Source of the DNA: a virus
Direction: 5' to 3' (one strand)
IMG/VR virus record: IMGVR_UViG_3300020197_002601
Location: 1-64,000 of that record
Length of the DNA stretch: 64,000 nucleotides
The notes under the pieces are model-generated. The model did not search any database. It had not been told where the DNA came from and was given only the letters and a program-made list of their open reading frames with translations. Both the position numbers and the translations under genes were made by a program. Positions 9,635-17,645 of this stretch are shown here, piece by piece. Within the stretch, counting starts at the first letter, position 1. Each line of letters opens with the position of its first letter.

Positions 9635-10501
9635 ATGGATTTTAAAGTGTTAAACTTTTTGGAAGGCGGTGTGGAAATATATGAGGCTTTAAAAACTGGT
9701 AAACCGTTGTGTATAGGTAAGATAGGTAATGCCGAATTAATGTGTGCGTACAATTATTTTTTTGCCAAACATCACAATCAAAGCCCAATTTCCTGGAACC
9801 CGACAGTTGTAAATGAAATTTTTGTTAATGCTGGGGTCTTTCCTCAGACAGAAGAGGCTAGAATATATTTTTGTGAACAACTATCCGACGCGGTAACAGC
9901 TACAGATATTATTTCACCTTGGAATAATGGATTAGGGGATTTTGAACTAAGATTTATAAAAAGCAGAAATCCTTCCAGTGTATTGGTTGATCTTCAATCA
10001 TTAGAATCTTTTTATCATGGATTGCCTTGGACTAGTCTTCTAAAGGATAAGCGAGTTTTGGTTATAAGCCCTTTTACCGAAACGATAAAAAAACAATATT
10101 CAAATAGATTGAGTATCTGGCGAAATCCGGAAGTACTCCCGCAATTTGATTTAAAAACAATTTTTCACCCGACAAGTAAGGCTATTACTGGTGATAAGAA
10201 CAAATATCTAACATGGAAAGAAATGATCGATGATATCAAATATCAAATGTTTCAAGCTGATTACGATGTAGCATTGATAGGTACAGGCGCATCATCATTA
10301 CCGCTAGCAGCTTTTGCCAAAAATATGAATAAACAAGCAGTACATTTAGGCGGGGCACTTCAAATGTTATTTGGTATAAAAGGTAAAAGATGGGAACAAA
10401 TGAGAATTTTTAATCATTTTTATAATAATGCCTGGGTAAGGCCTTCTGCTGAAGAGACGCCGGAGGGTTATATGAAGATTGAGGGTGGAACTTATTGGTA
10501 G
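9635..10501 (+). CDS. GT-D-fold glycosyltransferase-like protein (DUF1792-like)
   Basis: 288 aa. The N-terminal PLCIGKIGNAELMCAYN resembles the glycine-acid loop of the GT-D/DUF1792 fold (usually RxGDGE). The C-terminal ADYDVALIGTGASSLPLAAFAK and the following VHLGGALQMLFGIKG match the nucleotide-binding strand and closing motif of that group. Asn-Ala replaces the usual Asp-Gly in the first loop, so activity is uncertain. It is the only plus-strand gene of the island; a weak early-type promoter (TGGATT, 16 bases, TAAAAT, 5 bases, ATG) may precede it. It overlaps the next minus-strand gene tail-to-tail by 10 bp. Confidence 0.55.
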   Translation: MDFKVLNFLEGGVEIYEALKTGKPLCIGKIGNAELMCAYNYFFAKHHNQSPISWNPTVVNEIFVNAGVFPQTEEARIYFCEQLSDAVTATDIISPWNNGLGDFELRFIKSRNPSSVLVDLQSLESFYHGLPWTSLLKDKRVLVISPFTETIKKQYSNRLSIWRNPEVLPQFDLKTIFHPTSKAITGDKNKYLTWKEMIDDIKYQMFQADYDVALIGTGASSLPLAAFAKNMNKQAVHLGGALQMLFGIKGKRWEQMRIFNHFYNNAWVRPSAEETPEGYMKIEGGTYW

Positions 10502-11376
10502 AAACTTTTTAAAAGTTGTGCTTGTGCAGCTGCTTGCGCACCCGAATAAGACCAATAATTCGTTTTAAACCAAGTATCATTGAAACAGACCTTCTCTAAT
10601 TCAGCTTCATTTTTATGCGGCGTCCAATAATTTATACCTGGTCTCACTAGTAAGACATTAAAGAGGTAGTGATGCCACATATCAACATCAAATCTACAGG
10701 GTACCCAGTATAAACTATTATTATAATCTACTTCCAGTGTGGAGTATTGATCTCCCCCGCCGTGTTTTATATGAAAGGTGGGTGGTGGCCAGTCGTTACA
10801 GAATTTAGATTTTCCATGCCTTAAGCATAATGTAGCGTAATGTACATCCCAACAAGGATGGCCTAGGATATAATTCGGAAACTCTAATCGTTTCTTTTTC
10901 CACCAAGAAGTCTTAAAAATAAATGTATCAAAACCTGCAACCTGATAATGATCGCCTGAAATTGGTTCAGATAAAGTAAAAATAGGCTCAATGGCCAGCC
11001 TACTCGCTGGCCATGAATCGTAGTCTGTCTCTAAGAAAACTTTTATTAGTCTGTCCGAAATTATAATATCATCATTAGTAAATGCAAAATATTCATAATT
11101 TAAATCAGCTAATTTATCAAAAACTTCTCTCAACATAGGTATAGTCCGTGTTGATTCTTTTACATAGTCTTTATTAGATTCTTTTAATACAAATAGGGTT
11201 TTTATACCCGGATGCTCTCTACCTTTGATAGCTTTGTCTTCAAATTGAATATTGTATAAGTCTATAATATCTGGATATTTGCTTTTTACTACAAGAAGTG
11301 ATTCTATACATAAATCAGTTCGAACTGATTTACCGAACAAATTTACCCCGAAAGCAATCTTTTTATTAGCTGGCAT
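10492..11376 (-). CDS. Glycosyltransferase-like protein (GT-A)
   Basis: 294 aa. YFAFTNDDIIISD gives a GT-A core strand ending in Asn-Asp-Asp in place of DxD. A later GHPCWDVHYATLCL and HIKHGGGDQYS look like acceptor-side and metal-binding residues. The C terminus is Trp/Tyr-rich. It is preceded directly (no gap) by the GT2 gene whose start is at 12186, so both share the promoter there. Confidence 0.5.
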   Translation of the reverse strand: MPANKKIAFGVNLFGKSVRTDLCIESLLVVKSKYPDIIDLYNIQFEDKAIKGREHPGIKTLFVLKESNKDYVKESTRTIPMLREVFDKLADLNYEYFAFTNDDIIISDRLIKVFLETDYDSWPASRLAIEPIFTLSEPISGDHYQVAGFDTFIFKTSWWKKKRLEFPNYILGHPCWDVHYATLCLRHGKSKFCNDWPPPTFHIKHGGGDQYSTLEVDYNNSLYWVPCRFDVDMWHHYLFNVLLVRPGINYWTPHKNEAELEKVCFNDTWFKTNYWSYSGAQAAAQAQLLKSFYQ

Positions 11377-12186
11377 TTAATCTCTCTTTGCGTAAAAGCG
11401 TTGCAGGTCTTTTAAAATTCTTCTAACTTTCTTTTCATCCATATCTGGAACTGCACCTTGCCAAGCGGGTAAATAACCATGCTTCTCTTTGAAAAGCTTT
11501 ACCCCGTGCTCTATATTTGACCGCCAATCTGTTCTCGGTCTTATTGCACTACTTTTTTCTGAACATTCTATTTCATCTAAATAATCCATACTATTTGCTA
11601 TATCCGGAAAATGCCAGTAGGGTGCCCCCATACCAACTTTAAAAATTCTATAATCATGATCAACATGTTCAAAAGCATTTGTATAGTCTTCATCTATTAA
11701 GCCTGCTTTATCTAAACATGCTTTCGAATAATAACAAAAAGCACCAACACTGTGTGCATTAAATGCTATCTTTATATCACCGTAATCTATAATATATCGA
11801 GGTGTTGGTGCACCACCGGATATATTTCCCTTATTAGCCGGGCCATGATATCCAAAATTAAAGTGCTGTATACCTGTTATGTCTTTGGCTCTAATATATT
11901 CATTGAATACCTCTGGATCTTTAACTATAATATCATCCTCAATTAAAAAAAGATCTGTGCAACCCTTTTCAAGCAACGCTTTAAGCAGCTTATTTTTTGA
12001 TTTGCCTACGCCTAGATTTTGTTCGTTTTGTATAAATTTAAAAGGTCTTTCGTTTAATAGTCTCTCCCAATCTTCAAATTTCGAACCGTCATTAACTACA
12101 ACAAGCTCAACATCTTTGGGAATAGTTCTAAAGCATTTAAGAAAAAATTTCGGTCGATTACATGTTACAATTCCTACACCCGTCAT
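11377..12186 (-). CDS. Glycosyltransferase family 2
   Basis: 269 aa. GVGIVTCNRPKF, then ELVVVNDGS and later DLFLIEDDIIV are the three nucleotide-sugar-binding strands of an inverting GT2 enzyme, with the EDD at the DxD position. The length is normal for the catalytic domain and no membrane segment is visible, so it is a soluble enzyme. It starts 6 bases after an early-type -10 box. Early expression would suit modification of host surface or precursors better than of finished virions, but this is inference. Confidence 0.75.
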   Translation of the reverse strand: MTGVGIVTCNRPKFFLKCFRTIPKDVELVVVNDGSKFEDWERLLNERPFKFIQNEQNLGVGKSKNKLLKALLEKGCTDLFLIEDDIIVKDPEVFNEYIRAKDITGIQHFNFGYHGPANKGNISGGAPTPRYIIDYGDIKIAFNAHSVGAFCYYSKACLDKAGLIDEDYTNAFEHVDHDYRIFKVGMGAPYWHFPDIANSMDYLDEIECSEKSSAIRPRTDWRSNIEHGVKLFKEKHGYLPAWQGAVPDMDEKKVRRILKDLQRFYAKRD

Positions 12187-12192
12187 ACGTTT

Positions 12193-12219
12193 ATTATATT
12201 AAAAATAATTGTATTGCAA
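12193..12219 (-). promoter_or_regulatory. Early promoter of the GT2 gene
   Basis: TTGCAA, 15-base spacer, TATAAT, then 6 bases to the ATG at 12186. Confidence 0.7.
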
Positions 12220-12234
12220 CTATATCTAAAGTAA

Positions 12235-12240
12235 TAAATA
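12235..12240 (+). promoter_or_regulatory. Late promoter (TAAATA)
   Basis: TAATAAATA followed by 6 bases and the ATG at 12247; T4-type late element. Divergent from the early promoter 15 bases away. Confidence 0.75.
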
Positions 12241-12246
12241 ACTGAT

Positions 12247-13074
12247 ATGTCGACGTTTAACAAGGTTAATATTAAAGAGTTAAACCAAATAGAGGAAATT
12301 GTCAACGGCAATTATCTTATTGTTGAAAATAGTACAGGCACAAACATTATAGATTTTAAAGATTTTGTAATAGGGCCAAACAATACTAGTTTTTATACAT
12401 CTGTAGCCACTATTAGTAGTCGGGTTAATACCTTGAGTGCTACGGTAGAGTCTCGCCAACCAGGGTTTACCACTGTTATTAGATACGCACCTACTGGTGG
12501 GGGGTCAGCATCCGGTGTAACATTTCCCGCCGGTGTTAACAATATTAAGGTGACTATAGTAGGTGGCGGGGGAGGTGGAGGCGGCTCCAGCAGCTCAGGA
12601 GCTGGAGGTGGTGGTGGCGGGGGCAGTACAAACATAAAATATTTTACAAATGTAAGAGGTAAAACATATTCTTATGTGGTTGGCGCCGGTGGTGCTGCAG
12701 CTGCAGCAGGCGGTCAGTCCACCTTTACGGTTACAGGAGAAACACAGGTTATAGCACCGGGAGGTTCTGGTGGCACTGTTGGGTCTGCTGGAGGTGCGGT
12801 CGCCGGTGGGGCAGGGGGATTAGCAGGGTCTGGTGGTGATATACCTTTAGCAGGCTCTTCTGGTGAAAATGGTATTGCGGGGAGTACTGCGGCGTTTGCT
12901 GCAGGCGGACGAGGCGGACCAGGGTTTATGGGCTCAGGAGCCGGTCGCGGTGGTAATGGTAGTAACGTGAGCGGTCAAAACGGTTCAGATAATACGGGAG
13001 CCGGCGGTGGTGGAGGTTCTGCAAGCGGTGCTGGTGGTAGTGGAGCAGCCGGGGTTGTTATTATAGAGTATTAA
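12247..13074 (+). CDS. Glycine-rich tail fibre tip/adhesin
   Basis: 275 aa. Residues 1-75 look like a virion attachment domain with a short coiled coil (SVATISSRVNTLSATVES). From about residue 103 onward the protein is dominated by glycine tracts (VGGGGGGGGSSSS, GAGGGGGGGS, GGAGGLAGSGG), the pattern of polyglycine-helix adhesins such as gp38 of T2/S16-type phages, where loops between Gly strands set receptor specificity. Codon GGT/GGC/GGG use makes this the most GC-rich stretch nearby. It has a late promoter. Its position just after the glycosyltransferase island fits a fibre locus. Confidence 0.75.
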   Translation: MSTFNKVNIKELNQIEEIVNGNYLIVENSTGTNIIDFKDFVIGPNNTSFYTSVATISSRVNTLSATVESRQPGFTTVIRYAPTGGGSASGVTFPAGVNNIKVTIVGGGGGGGGSSSSGAGGGGGGGSTNIKYFTNVRGKTYSYVVGAGGAAAAAGGQSTFTVTGETQVIAPGGSGGTVGSAGGAVAGGAGGLAGSGGDIPLAGSSGENGIAGSTAAFAAGGRGGPGFMGSGAGRGGNGSNVSGQNGSDNTGAGGGGGSASGAGGSGAAGVVIIEY

Positions 13075-13291
13075 TATTTACGTTATCCTTATGAAAGGGT
13101 AGCGCCTTAATCATTTTCTGTAAAATTCTTCTATCATCAATATTCATTGACTTTAACCTTGCATATTCTTTTCGAAAAGAATTTATAAATTCTTCAGATA
13201 GATTAAAGTTTCTTGGATAAAACAGTCTATGAATGGTTTTAATTGACTTAAAACTTTCCATTATAAAATTGTAATTTTTATCAAATAACAT
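13061..13291 (-). CDS. Small protein of unknown function
   Basis: 76 aa, basic and helical (KSIKTIHRLFYP, FRKEYARLKSM). It is supported by a late promoter 5 bases before its ATG and by the tail-to-tail overlap of 14 bp with the adhesin gene, typical of gene junctions here. No family recognised. Confidence 0.6.
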   Translation of the reverse strand: MLFDKNYNFIMESFKSIKTIHRLFYPRNFNLSEEFINSFRKEYARLKSMNIDDRRILQKMIKALPFHKDNVNINTL

Positions 13292-13296
13292 TAAGA

Positions 13297-13302
13297 TATT
13301 TA
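13297..13302 (-). promoter_or_regulatory. Late promoter (TAAATA)
   Basis: AATAAATA on the minus strand, 5 bases before the ATG at 13291. Confidence 0.65.
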
Positions 13303-13998
13303 TTACAAAATACCTTTTTCTTTAGCAGCTAACCCTTTTTGTTCTCTTAGAAGGCTTTCCATTTTGGCGATTTCATCCATATTTACTAGGCTTTGTTCTT
13401 CACCATACATACTACCTTCTGGGGTAATATACATACTAATAAGATCTATTCTTTCTTCTGTTGTCCCTTTAAGTTCAATTAGCCCCGGGCTATCGTGAGG
13501 AGGAAAGAAGGGTGAAGCACCTGTTGATAGAAGCTGACTGTAAATAGCCCTAAAAATATTATCAGTTTCCATAACAAACTCTGGGTCAACTTCTCTTATA
13601 TTATTATTGACTATAGGTCCCATTAAATCTCTGGTTGATAGAAATATAATATCCAAGGTTCTCATACTCTCTTTTACAAGTTCTATTGATTCATCTATAT
13701 ATTGCTTGTTAAACCCTTTTATACCCTTATCATGGCACCATAGCGAATATACTACGTTATCAAGCCCACACCTATCATAAACAATATTATCATGTAAGGT
13801 ATATCCTTTTTGTTGATCTACCATAAACTGCAAAATACTACGTTGAATCTTTTTATCTGTTCTCTTACTATGCTTATTATTTGATATTAATGTTCTGTAT
13901 GAAGTTTCTGGAGACTTGTAATTTGGCCATTTGGCTAAAAAGGCGCTAATTGTTGTTGTTTTACCTGTACAAGCGGCTCCGCTAAAAGCTATACGCAT
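13303..13998 (-). CDS. P-loop NTPase/kinase, NadR- or deoxynucleotide kinase-like
   Basis: 231 aa. Walker A is GAACTGKT at residues 7-14. A DR pair in IVYDRCGLDNVVY and an Arg/Lys-rich lid-like region are typical of small-molecule kinases of the NadR/NMRK or thymidylate-kinase type. The last 25 residues are a charged helix. It could phosphorylate a nucleoside, nicotinamide riboside or a modified nucleotide; the sequence alone does not decide. A TATAAA lies 7 bases before the ATG, but no good -35 is seen. Confidence 0.65.
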   Translation of the reverse strand: MRIAFSGAACTGKTTTISAFLAKWPNYKSPETSYRTLISNNKHSKRTDKKIQRSILQFMVDQQKGYTLHDNIVYDRCGLDNVVYSLWCHDKGIKGFNKQYIDESIELVKESMRTLDIIFLSTRDLMGPIVNNNIREVDPEFVMETDNIFRAIYSQLLSTGASPFFPPHDSPGLIELKGTTEERIDLISMYITPEGSMYGEEQSLVNMDEIAKMESLLREQKGLAAKEKGIL

Positions 13999-14023
13999 AT
14001 CTTATTTTATAATATAATTGTAA

Positions 14024-14893
14024 TTAATCTAGATTGGGTTCCCCGACTAAACCACCAAAAGCACCAGGGGCCTCGTATTTTCTTTTCTTTTGATCTGCTT
14101 TCCACTTCTTAAATCTTTGGGCCACTTCTTCAGGGGACTGCATATCAGCGGGAAGCTCTTCTATGGGCTGCTTACCTTTCATAACTTGCTTCCACACACT
14201 ATTAGGTGATAGATTAGAGTTGTCAGTATAGGATTGTCCCATAGCATAAGGTGTTAGTGATTGGTAGTTAGGAAACCCTTCTTCTGGACGTTCTAATTTA
14301 AAATTGCCTGTTTTAGAAAATTTTAATTGTGGTGGTGGGGCTACGATAGGTGCTTGACCAGCCGTTTTATCTTGTACAGCATCTTTGGCTACAGCAATTT
14401 CTTTTTCTTTAGCACCAACATTTTGTGCAGTATTAGTAATTGATCGATCAACAGGAACTGCTTGATCTACTGGCACTGCTTGATCTACTGGTACTGGTTG
14501 TGCTGCATCAGGTGTTTTTACACCTGCTGGCGCCGGTGCAGAAATTTCAGGCGTACCCCCGACTACATCTGGTGCTGGAGAAACCCCAGGGGTACTACCA
14601 CCAACTACATCTGGTGCATTAGTTGAAGGTATTGGAGGAACTAAGGGTGGATATGTTTTAGGCTTATTTTTATCTATTTCAGGTTTTACATCTGTTTCTG
14701 TTGGAGTCGGTAATGGAGGCGCCCAAGCACCACCCCCCACACCGACCAGGGTTCCTACTAATACAGAAAAAAGACCTGCTACCCACGGGGCCACTTTAGT
14801 TAATGCGGGTATAGCAACCGCTGCGGCCGCAGGGTTCTCTTGTAAAATTTGTAAAATTTCGTTTGCTTTCTTATCAAACTTATTAAGAATCAC
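14024..14893 (-). CDS. Late Pro/Ala-rich protein with one hydrophobic segment
   Basis: 289 aa from GTG at 14893; a TTG one codon upstream (14896) is possible but lies only 1 base from the late promoter core, so GTG (4 bases) is preferred. The N terminus (KFDKKANEILQILQENP) is an amphipathic helix ending in a potential prohead-protease site (LQE). Residues about 20-52 form an Ala/Gly-rich hydrophobic segment (VAGLFSVLVGTLVGVGGG) that could span a membrane. Residues 70-190 are low-complexity Pro/Ala/Val with PVDQA repeats. The C terminus is charged. Probably a virion protein; membrane-active ejection proteins are one possibility. Confidence 0.6.
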   Translation of the reverse strand: MILNKFDKKANEILQILQENPAAAAVAIPALTKVAPWVAGLFSVLVGTLVGVGGGAWAPPLPTPTETDVKPEIDKNKPKTYPPLVPPIPSTNAPDVVGGSTPGVSPAPDVVGGTPEISAPAPAGVKTPDAAQPVPVDQAVPVDQAVPVDRSITNTAQNVGAKEKEIAVAKDAVQDKTAGQAPIVAPPPQLKFSKTGNFKLERPEEGFPNYQSLTPYAMGQSYTDNSNLSPNSVWKQVMKGKQPIEELPADMQSPEEVAQRFKKWKADQKKRKYEAPGAFGGLVGEPNLD

Positions 14894-14897
14894 CAAT

Positions 14898-14903
14898 TAT
14901 TTA
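14898..14903 (-). promoter_or_regulatory. Late promoter (TAAATA)
   Basis: AATAAATAATT on the minus strand directly before the TTG/GTG start of the gene ending at 14024. Confidence 0.6.
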
Positions 14904-14909
14904 TTATAA

Positions 14910-15107
14910 TTAGCGATTGATAACAGAAGCAAGCTTAGACTTAAACTGCAATACAAACTTATCTACAAAAGTATCTAATGCCTTATTACCAGCTTCTAGA
15001 CCTTCAGTTTTAATAATATTGGTAAGTTCATCCTGATTTAATAGTACTCTAAATGATTCATCACCACCATTTTCACCAGAAATAGTTACATCGATGTTTA
15101 CGTTCAT
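14910..15107 (-). CDS. Small protein of unknown function
   Basis: 65 aa, acidic N-terminal beta-like half and a helical C terminus (FVDKFVLQFKSKLASV). It has its own early-type promoter (TTGATT, 16 bases, TAAATT, 5 bases, ATG), which supports expression. No family recognised. Confidence 0.6.
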   Translation of the reverse strand: MNVNIDVTISGENGGDESFRVLLNQDELTNIIKTEGLEAGNKALDTFVDKFVLQFKSKLASVINR

Positions 15108-15112
15108 AAGTT

Positions 15113-15140
15113 AATTTAAATAAAGAGTATAAAAAATCAA
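15113..15140 (-). promoter_or_regulatory. Early promoter of the 65-aa gene
   Basis: TTGATT, 16-base spacer, TAAATT, 5 bases to ATG at 15107. The -10 is weaker than in the others. Confidence 0.55.
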
Positions 15141-15887
15141 CTATACTTTTAATGCTTTATCCCAAATTACTAGCTGCAACCTTGGACTAAATTTCATATC
15201 ATGTGTTTTACATAATTCTGCTACCATAGAAGCTTTTTCTGTATGCTCTTGCCTACTACCACAACACGGCATTAACCATACTCTATGTCTTGGCAACAAT
15301 ATATCTGGGTGGTTGATATACTTCTCATATACTTCGTCTAAGTCTTTTTGCTCGTTAATTACAAATTTGAATCCGGAACCGGCACTAACGTGCCATTTAA
15401 GTACGGCAGGTTTATAGCGCTTTTCTTCTGGGTCACCGTTATTAGATAGCTTTGGAGAGGTTGTATATGTTACCCGGTATGCTGTCCAGTCATCTAAAGG
15501 TTGAATAGTTGCATTAGTCTCAAAATCTATTTTTGGTATAAACCCATTACGCTTAGCAAACTCTCTAACCAGTTCTAATAGGTTTTTCTGTTGAATTAGA
15601 GGCTCACCCCCTGTAATCTTCCAGATGGCCCCTTCACGTAAATGCTTTGTATACCCCTCATTATCCAGTAAATCTAAAATGTCTTTAATTTTAAAATGAT
15701 TTTTTACTGACCAACTTATAAAGCTATCGCACCCGTGAGGTGAATCAGCAGAAGCAAACCCTTTACACGTTAAATTACACATCGATAATCTCATAAACAC
15801 CGATGGGTGACCTACATATTCGCCTTCCCCTTCTATTGTATAAAAAACCTTATCATCACTTAAAAATATTGTTGTATCTAAAGACAT
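15141..15887 (-). CDS. queE: 7-carboxy-7-deazaguanine synthase (radical SAM)
   Basis: 248 aa, normal length. QueE converts 6-carboxytetrahydropterin to 7-carboxy-7-deazaguanine, the third step to preQ0. GEGEYVGHPSVFMRLSMCN leads into the cluster-binding cysteines. They are arranged Cys-x3-Cys-x11-Cys (CNLTC, then HGCDSF) and not the standard Cys-x3-Cys-x2-Cys; an extended loop is known in some QueE groups, including phage ones. WKITGGEPLIQ is the SAM-binding GGEP motif. With queD, folE and queC in this window, the whole GTP-to-preQ0 route is present. It has a strong early promoter. Confidence 0.9.
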   Translation of the reverse strand: MSLDTTIFLSDDKVFYTIEGEGEYVGHPSVFMRLSMCNLTCKGFASADSPHGCDSFISWSVKNHFKIKDILDLLDNEGYTKHLREGAIWKITGGEPLIQQKNLLELVREFAKRNGFIPKIDFETNATIQPLDDWTAYRVTYTTSPKLSNNGDPEEKRYKPAVLKWHVSAGSGFKFVINEQKDLDEVYEKYINHPDILLPRHRVWLMPCCGSRQEHTEKASMVAELCKTHDMKFSPRLQLVIWDKALKV

Positions 15888-15893
15888 AGTATT

Positions 15894-15921
15894 ATTATAA
15901 GGTTAACTTTGCATTAATCAA
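15894..15921 (-). promoter_or_regulatory. Early promoter of queE
   Basis: TTGATT, 16-base spacer, TATAAT, 6 bases to the ATG at 15887: the best consensus match in the window. Confidence 0.85.
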
Positions 15922-15934
15922 TGTAGATTTTGAA

Positions 15935-15940
15935 TAAATA
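15935..15940 (+). promoter_or_regulatory. Late promoter of phoH
   Basis: GAATAAATA, 6 bases before the ATG at 15947. Confidence 0.7.
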
Positions 15941-15946
15941 ATACAG

Positions 15947-16684
15947 ATGTCTAAGATGGCTAGAGCAGCCAGAAAGGCTGCTAAATTTGAAGAAAAACTC
16001 ATTAAGTCTGATATTCTTCTAAATTTTAAAATTGATCAAAAGTTTCATTTAAATGAACATCACAAAGCTTTTGCAGAGAAGGCTTTTGATGATAAAACAA
16101 ACATCATTTTTGCAGATGGACCAGCAGGAAGCTCAAAAACATATCTTGCTGTGTATGTTGCCTTAACATTACTTAAAGAGCGAAAGGCAGATGAAATTGT
16201 GTATATACGGAGTATTGTTGAATCAGCTTCTAGAAAACTAGGTAGTTTACCGGGGGAGGTAGACGATAAGTTTAAGCCATGGAGCATACCATTAGTAGAA
16301 AAATGTGATGAGCTTGTGGGTAAGCAAATAGCTAATATACTCTTTGAGAATGAATATTTAAAATGTATACCTGTTAATTTTTTACGAGGAGCAACGTTTT
16401 CCAACAATGTGGTAATTGTTGATGAGGCACAAAATCTAGAGCATAATGAATTAACAACAATTCTAACTAGATTTGGTAAGGGTTGTAAGTTATTTGTTAT
16501 TGGTGATTCCTTGCAATCTGATATTCCTAAATCTGGCTTTCAGAGTTTTATGAAAGCTTTCAGTTGTGAAAACAGCAAGGAACATGGTATTGAAACGTTT
16601 CACTTTACCGAAGACGATATTACCAGGAGCAAGCTACTAAAGTTTATAGTTTCTATAGTTAAGACTATTAAGAACCCCAGCTAG
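15947..16684 (+). CDS. phoH: PhoH-like ATPase
   Basis: 245 aa. Walker A GPAGSSKT starts at residue 58 and Walker B VIVDEAQN has its Asp at 159; a conserved YIRSIVES follows the first helix, and LGSLPGEVDDKFKPW is typical of PhoH. PhoH proteins are P-loop ATPases related to RNA helicase/PIN-associated ATPases and are common in marine T4-like phages; their role in infection is not settled. The first 25 residues are a basic helix. It is under a late promoter, unlike the neighbouring early queE and queD. It overlaps queD tail-to-tail by 17 bp. Confidence 0.9.
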   Translation: MSKMARAARKAAKFEEKLIKSDILLNFKIDQKFHLNEHHKAFAEKAFDDKTNIIFADGPAGSSKTYLAVYVALTLLKERKADEIVYIRSIVESASRKLGSLPGEVDDKFKPWSIPLVEKCDELVGKQIANILFENEYLKCIPVNFLRGATFSNNVVIVDEAQNLEHNELTTILTRFGKGCKLFVIGDSLQSDIPKSGFQSFMKAFSCENSKEHGIETFHFTEDDITRSKLLKFIVSIVKTIKNPS

Positions 16685-17321
16685 TACCACCAAATGGATT
16701 GCCCCAACCGGTAGACATTTCATTACCGACCGCAGCTGCATTACTCCTTGTAACTGCGTTTTGTATCTCTGGAGCAGGAGCAGCAACCGTGGTAGCCTGT
16801 GGTTGAAAAGGTAGTTCAAATTGTTCTGCATTATGTTTCTCTGAAACATAAGGATCATGTTGTGGTACTGTAACATAGTCTCGCGTTACAATAGCAGAAT
16901 TTTTATCATGCTCCCATACCTCTACTCTTTCAACCCAACATCTATTATTTGTCTGGGATCTTATAATAATGTCAGCATTTATAAAACACCATTGTGCTGT
17001 ACGCTCTATACCTACACCTGTTGGCATAATTCTTAAATCAACAGCACCTTTGTTATGTAGGTTTTTAAAATCTTCTAATAAAGGATCATCACCAGCAATG
17101 CATAATGTGTGATCAAACTGTTTCTCTAAAGTTAATTTTAATTGCTTTAAACCTCCAAAATCTACAACCCAATTCTTTTCGTCTAAATTGTTACAACCAA
17201 ACCAGAATTTAGCTTGCAGCCTGTAGCCATGAATAAACTTACAATGACTATCAGCTCTCCATTGTCTAAACGCACAACTACCTAAATCAATAATTTTTGT
17301 ACTTTCAAATTGAAATGACAT
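16668..17321 (-). CDS. queD: 6-carboxytetrahydropterin synthase (QueD/PTPS family)
   Basis: 217 aa; the first 140 are the PTPS domain. QueD makes 6-carboxytetrahydropterin from dihydroneopterin triphosphate. SHCKFIHGYRL holds the active-site Cys and two Zn-site His; the third, usually HGH, is HGY here. FDHTL carries the catalytic His, and MPTGVGIERTAQW is the distal pterin-binding stretch. The C-terminal 60 residues are Pro/Ala-rich and not part of the family, ending in a Gly/Trp-rich tail. Early promoter directly before the ATG. Confidence 0.85.
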   Translation of the reverse strand: MSFQFESTKIIDLGSCAFRQWRADSHCKFIHGYRLQAKFWFGCNNLDEKNWVVDFGGLKQLKLTLEKQFDHTLCIAGDDPLLEDFKNLHNKGAVDLRIMPTGVGIERTAQWCFINADIIIRSQTNNRCWVERVEVWEHDKNSAIVTRDYVTVPQHDPYVSEKHNAEQFELPFQPQATTVAAPAPEIQNAVTRSNAAAVGNEMSTGWGNPFGGTSWGS

Positions 17322-17327
17322 CTATAT

Positions 17328-17355
17328 AGTATATTAACTTATAGTGATAAATCAA
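17328..17355 (-). promoter_or_regulatory. Early promoter of queD
   Basis: TTGATT, 16-base spacer, TATACT, 6 bases to ATG at 17321. Confidence 0.8.
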
Positions 17356-17417
17356 GCGCTAGACTGATTTTCGATACAATCTGAACAACCATCACAATCA
17401 CAATTCTTTTCTTTAGC
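17352..17417 (-). other. In-frame Cys-rich extension behind an amber codon
   Basis: Directly after the TAG at 17420-17418 the frame stays open for 21 codons to a TGA. The peptide carries four Cys spaced C-x-C-x2-C-x2-C, like a metal-binding knuckle. There is no other gene here except the queD promoter, which overlaps the last codons. Confidence 0.5.
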
Positions 17418-17645
17418 CTATTTACAGGTGTAATTCTTTTCTAATGTCATACCTTCTTTAAAGAATTTCTCTAGTAAATGATTAACCACATTATCAAAAT
17501 TTTCTTTTTTTAAGTACTTTTTAATTTCTTTTTTAGGCATTTCTTTGGCAACTTCTCTTGCTTTACCGGAAACTTTAGACTGACCCTTCTTCGCCCCCAT
17601 AACGGCACCAAAAAATCTCTTCTGTTTTTCTGTTTTAGATGGCAT
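17418..17645 (-). CDS. Small basic phage protein (DUF3008-like), amber stop
   Basis: 75 aa. The start PSKTEKQKRFFGAVMGAKKG and the KEMPKKEIKKYLKK segment match a short conserved basic protein frequent in phages (DUF3008-like). It overlaps the end of the upstream gene by 11 bp. The stop is TAG; the same frame then continues for 21 codons to a TGA at 17352-17354, encoding a cysteine-rich tail with a CDCDGCSDC core. This may be stop-codon readthrough or a recent nonsense mutation. Confidence 0.7.
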   Translation of the reverse strand: MPSKTEKQKRFFGAVMGAKKGQSKVSGKAREVAKEMPKKEIKKYLKKENFDNVVNHLLEKFFKEGMTLEKNYTCK

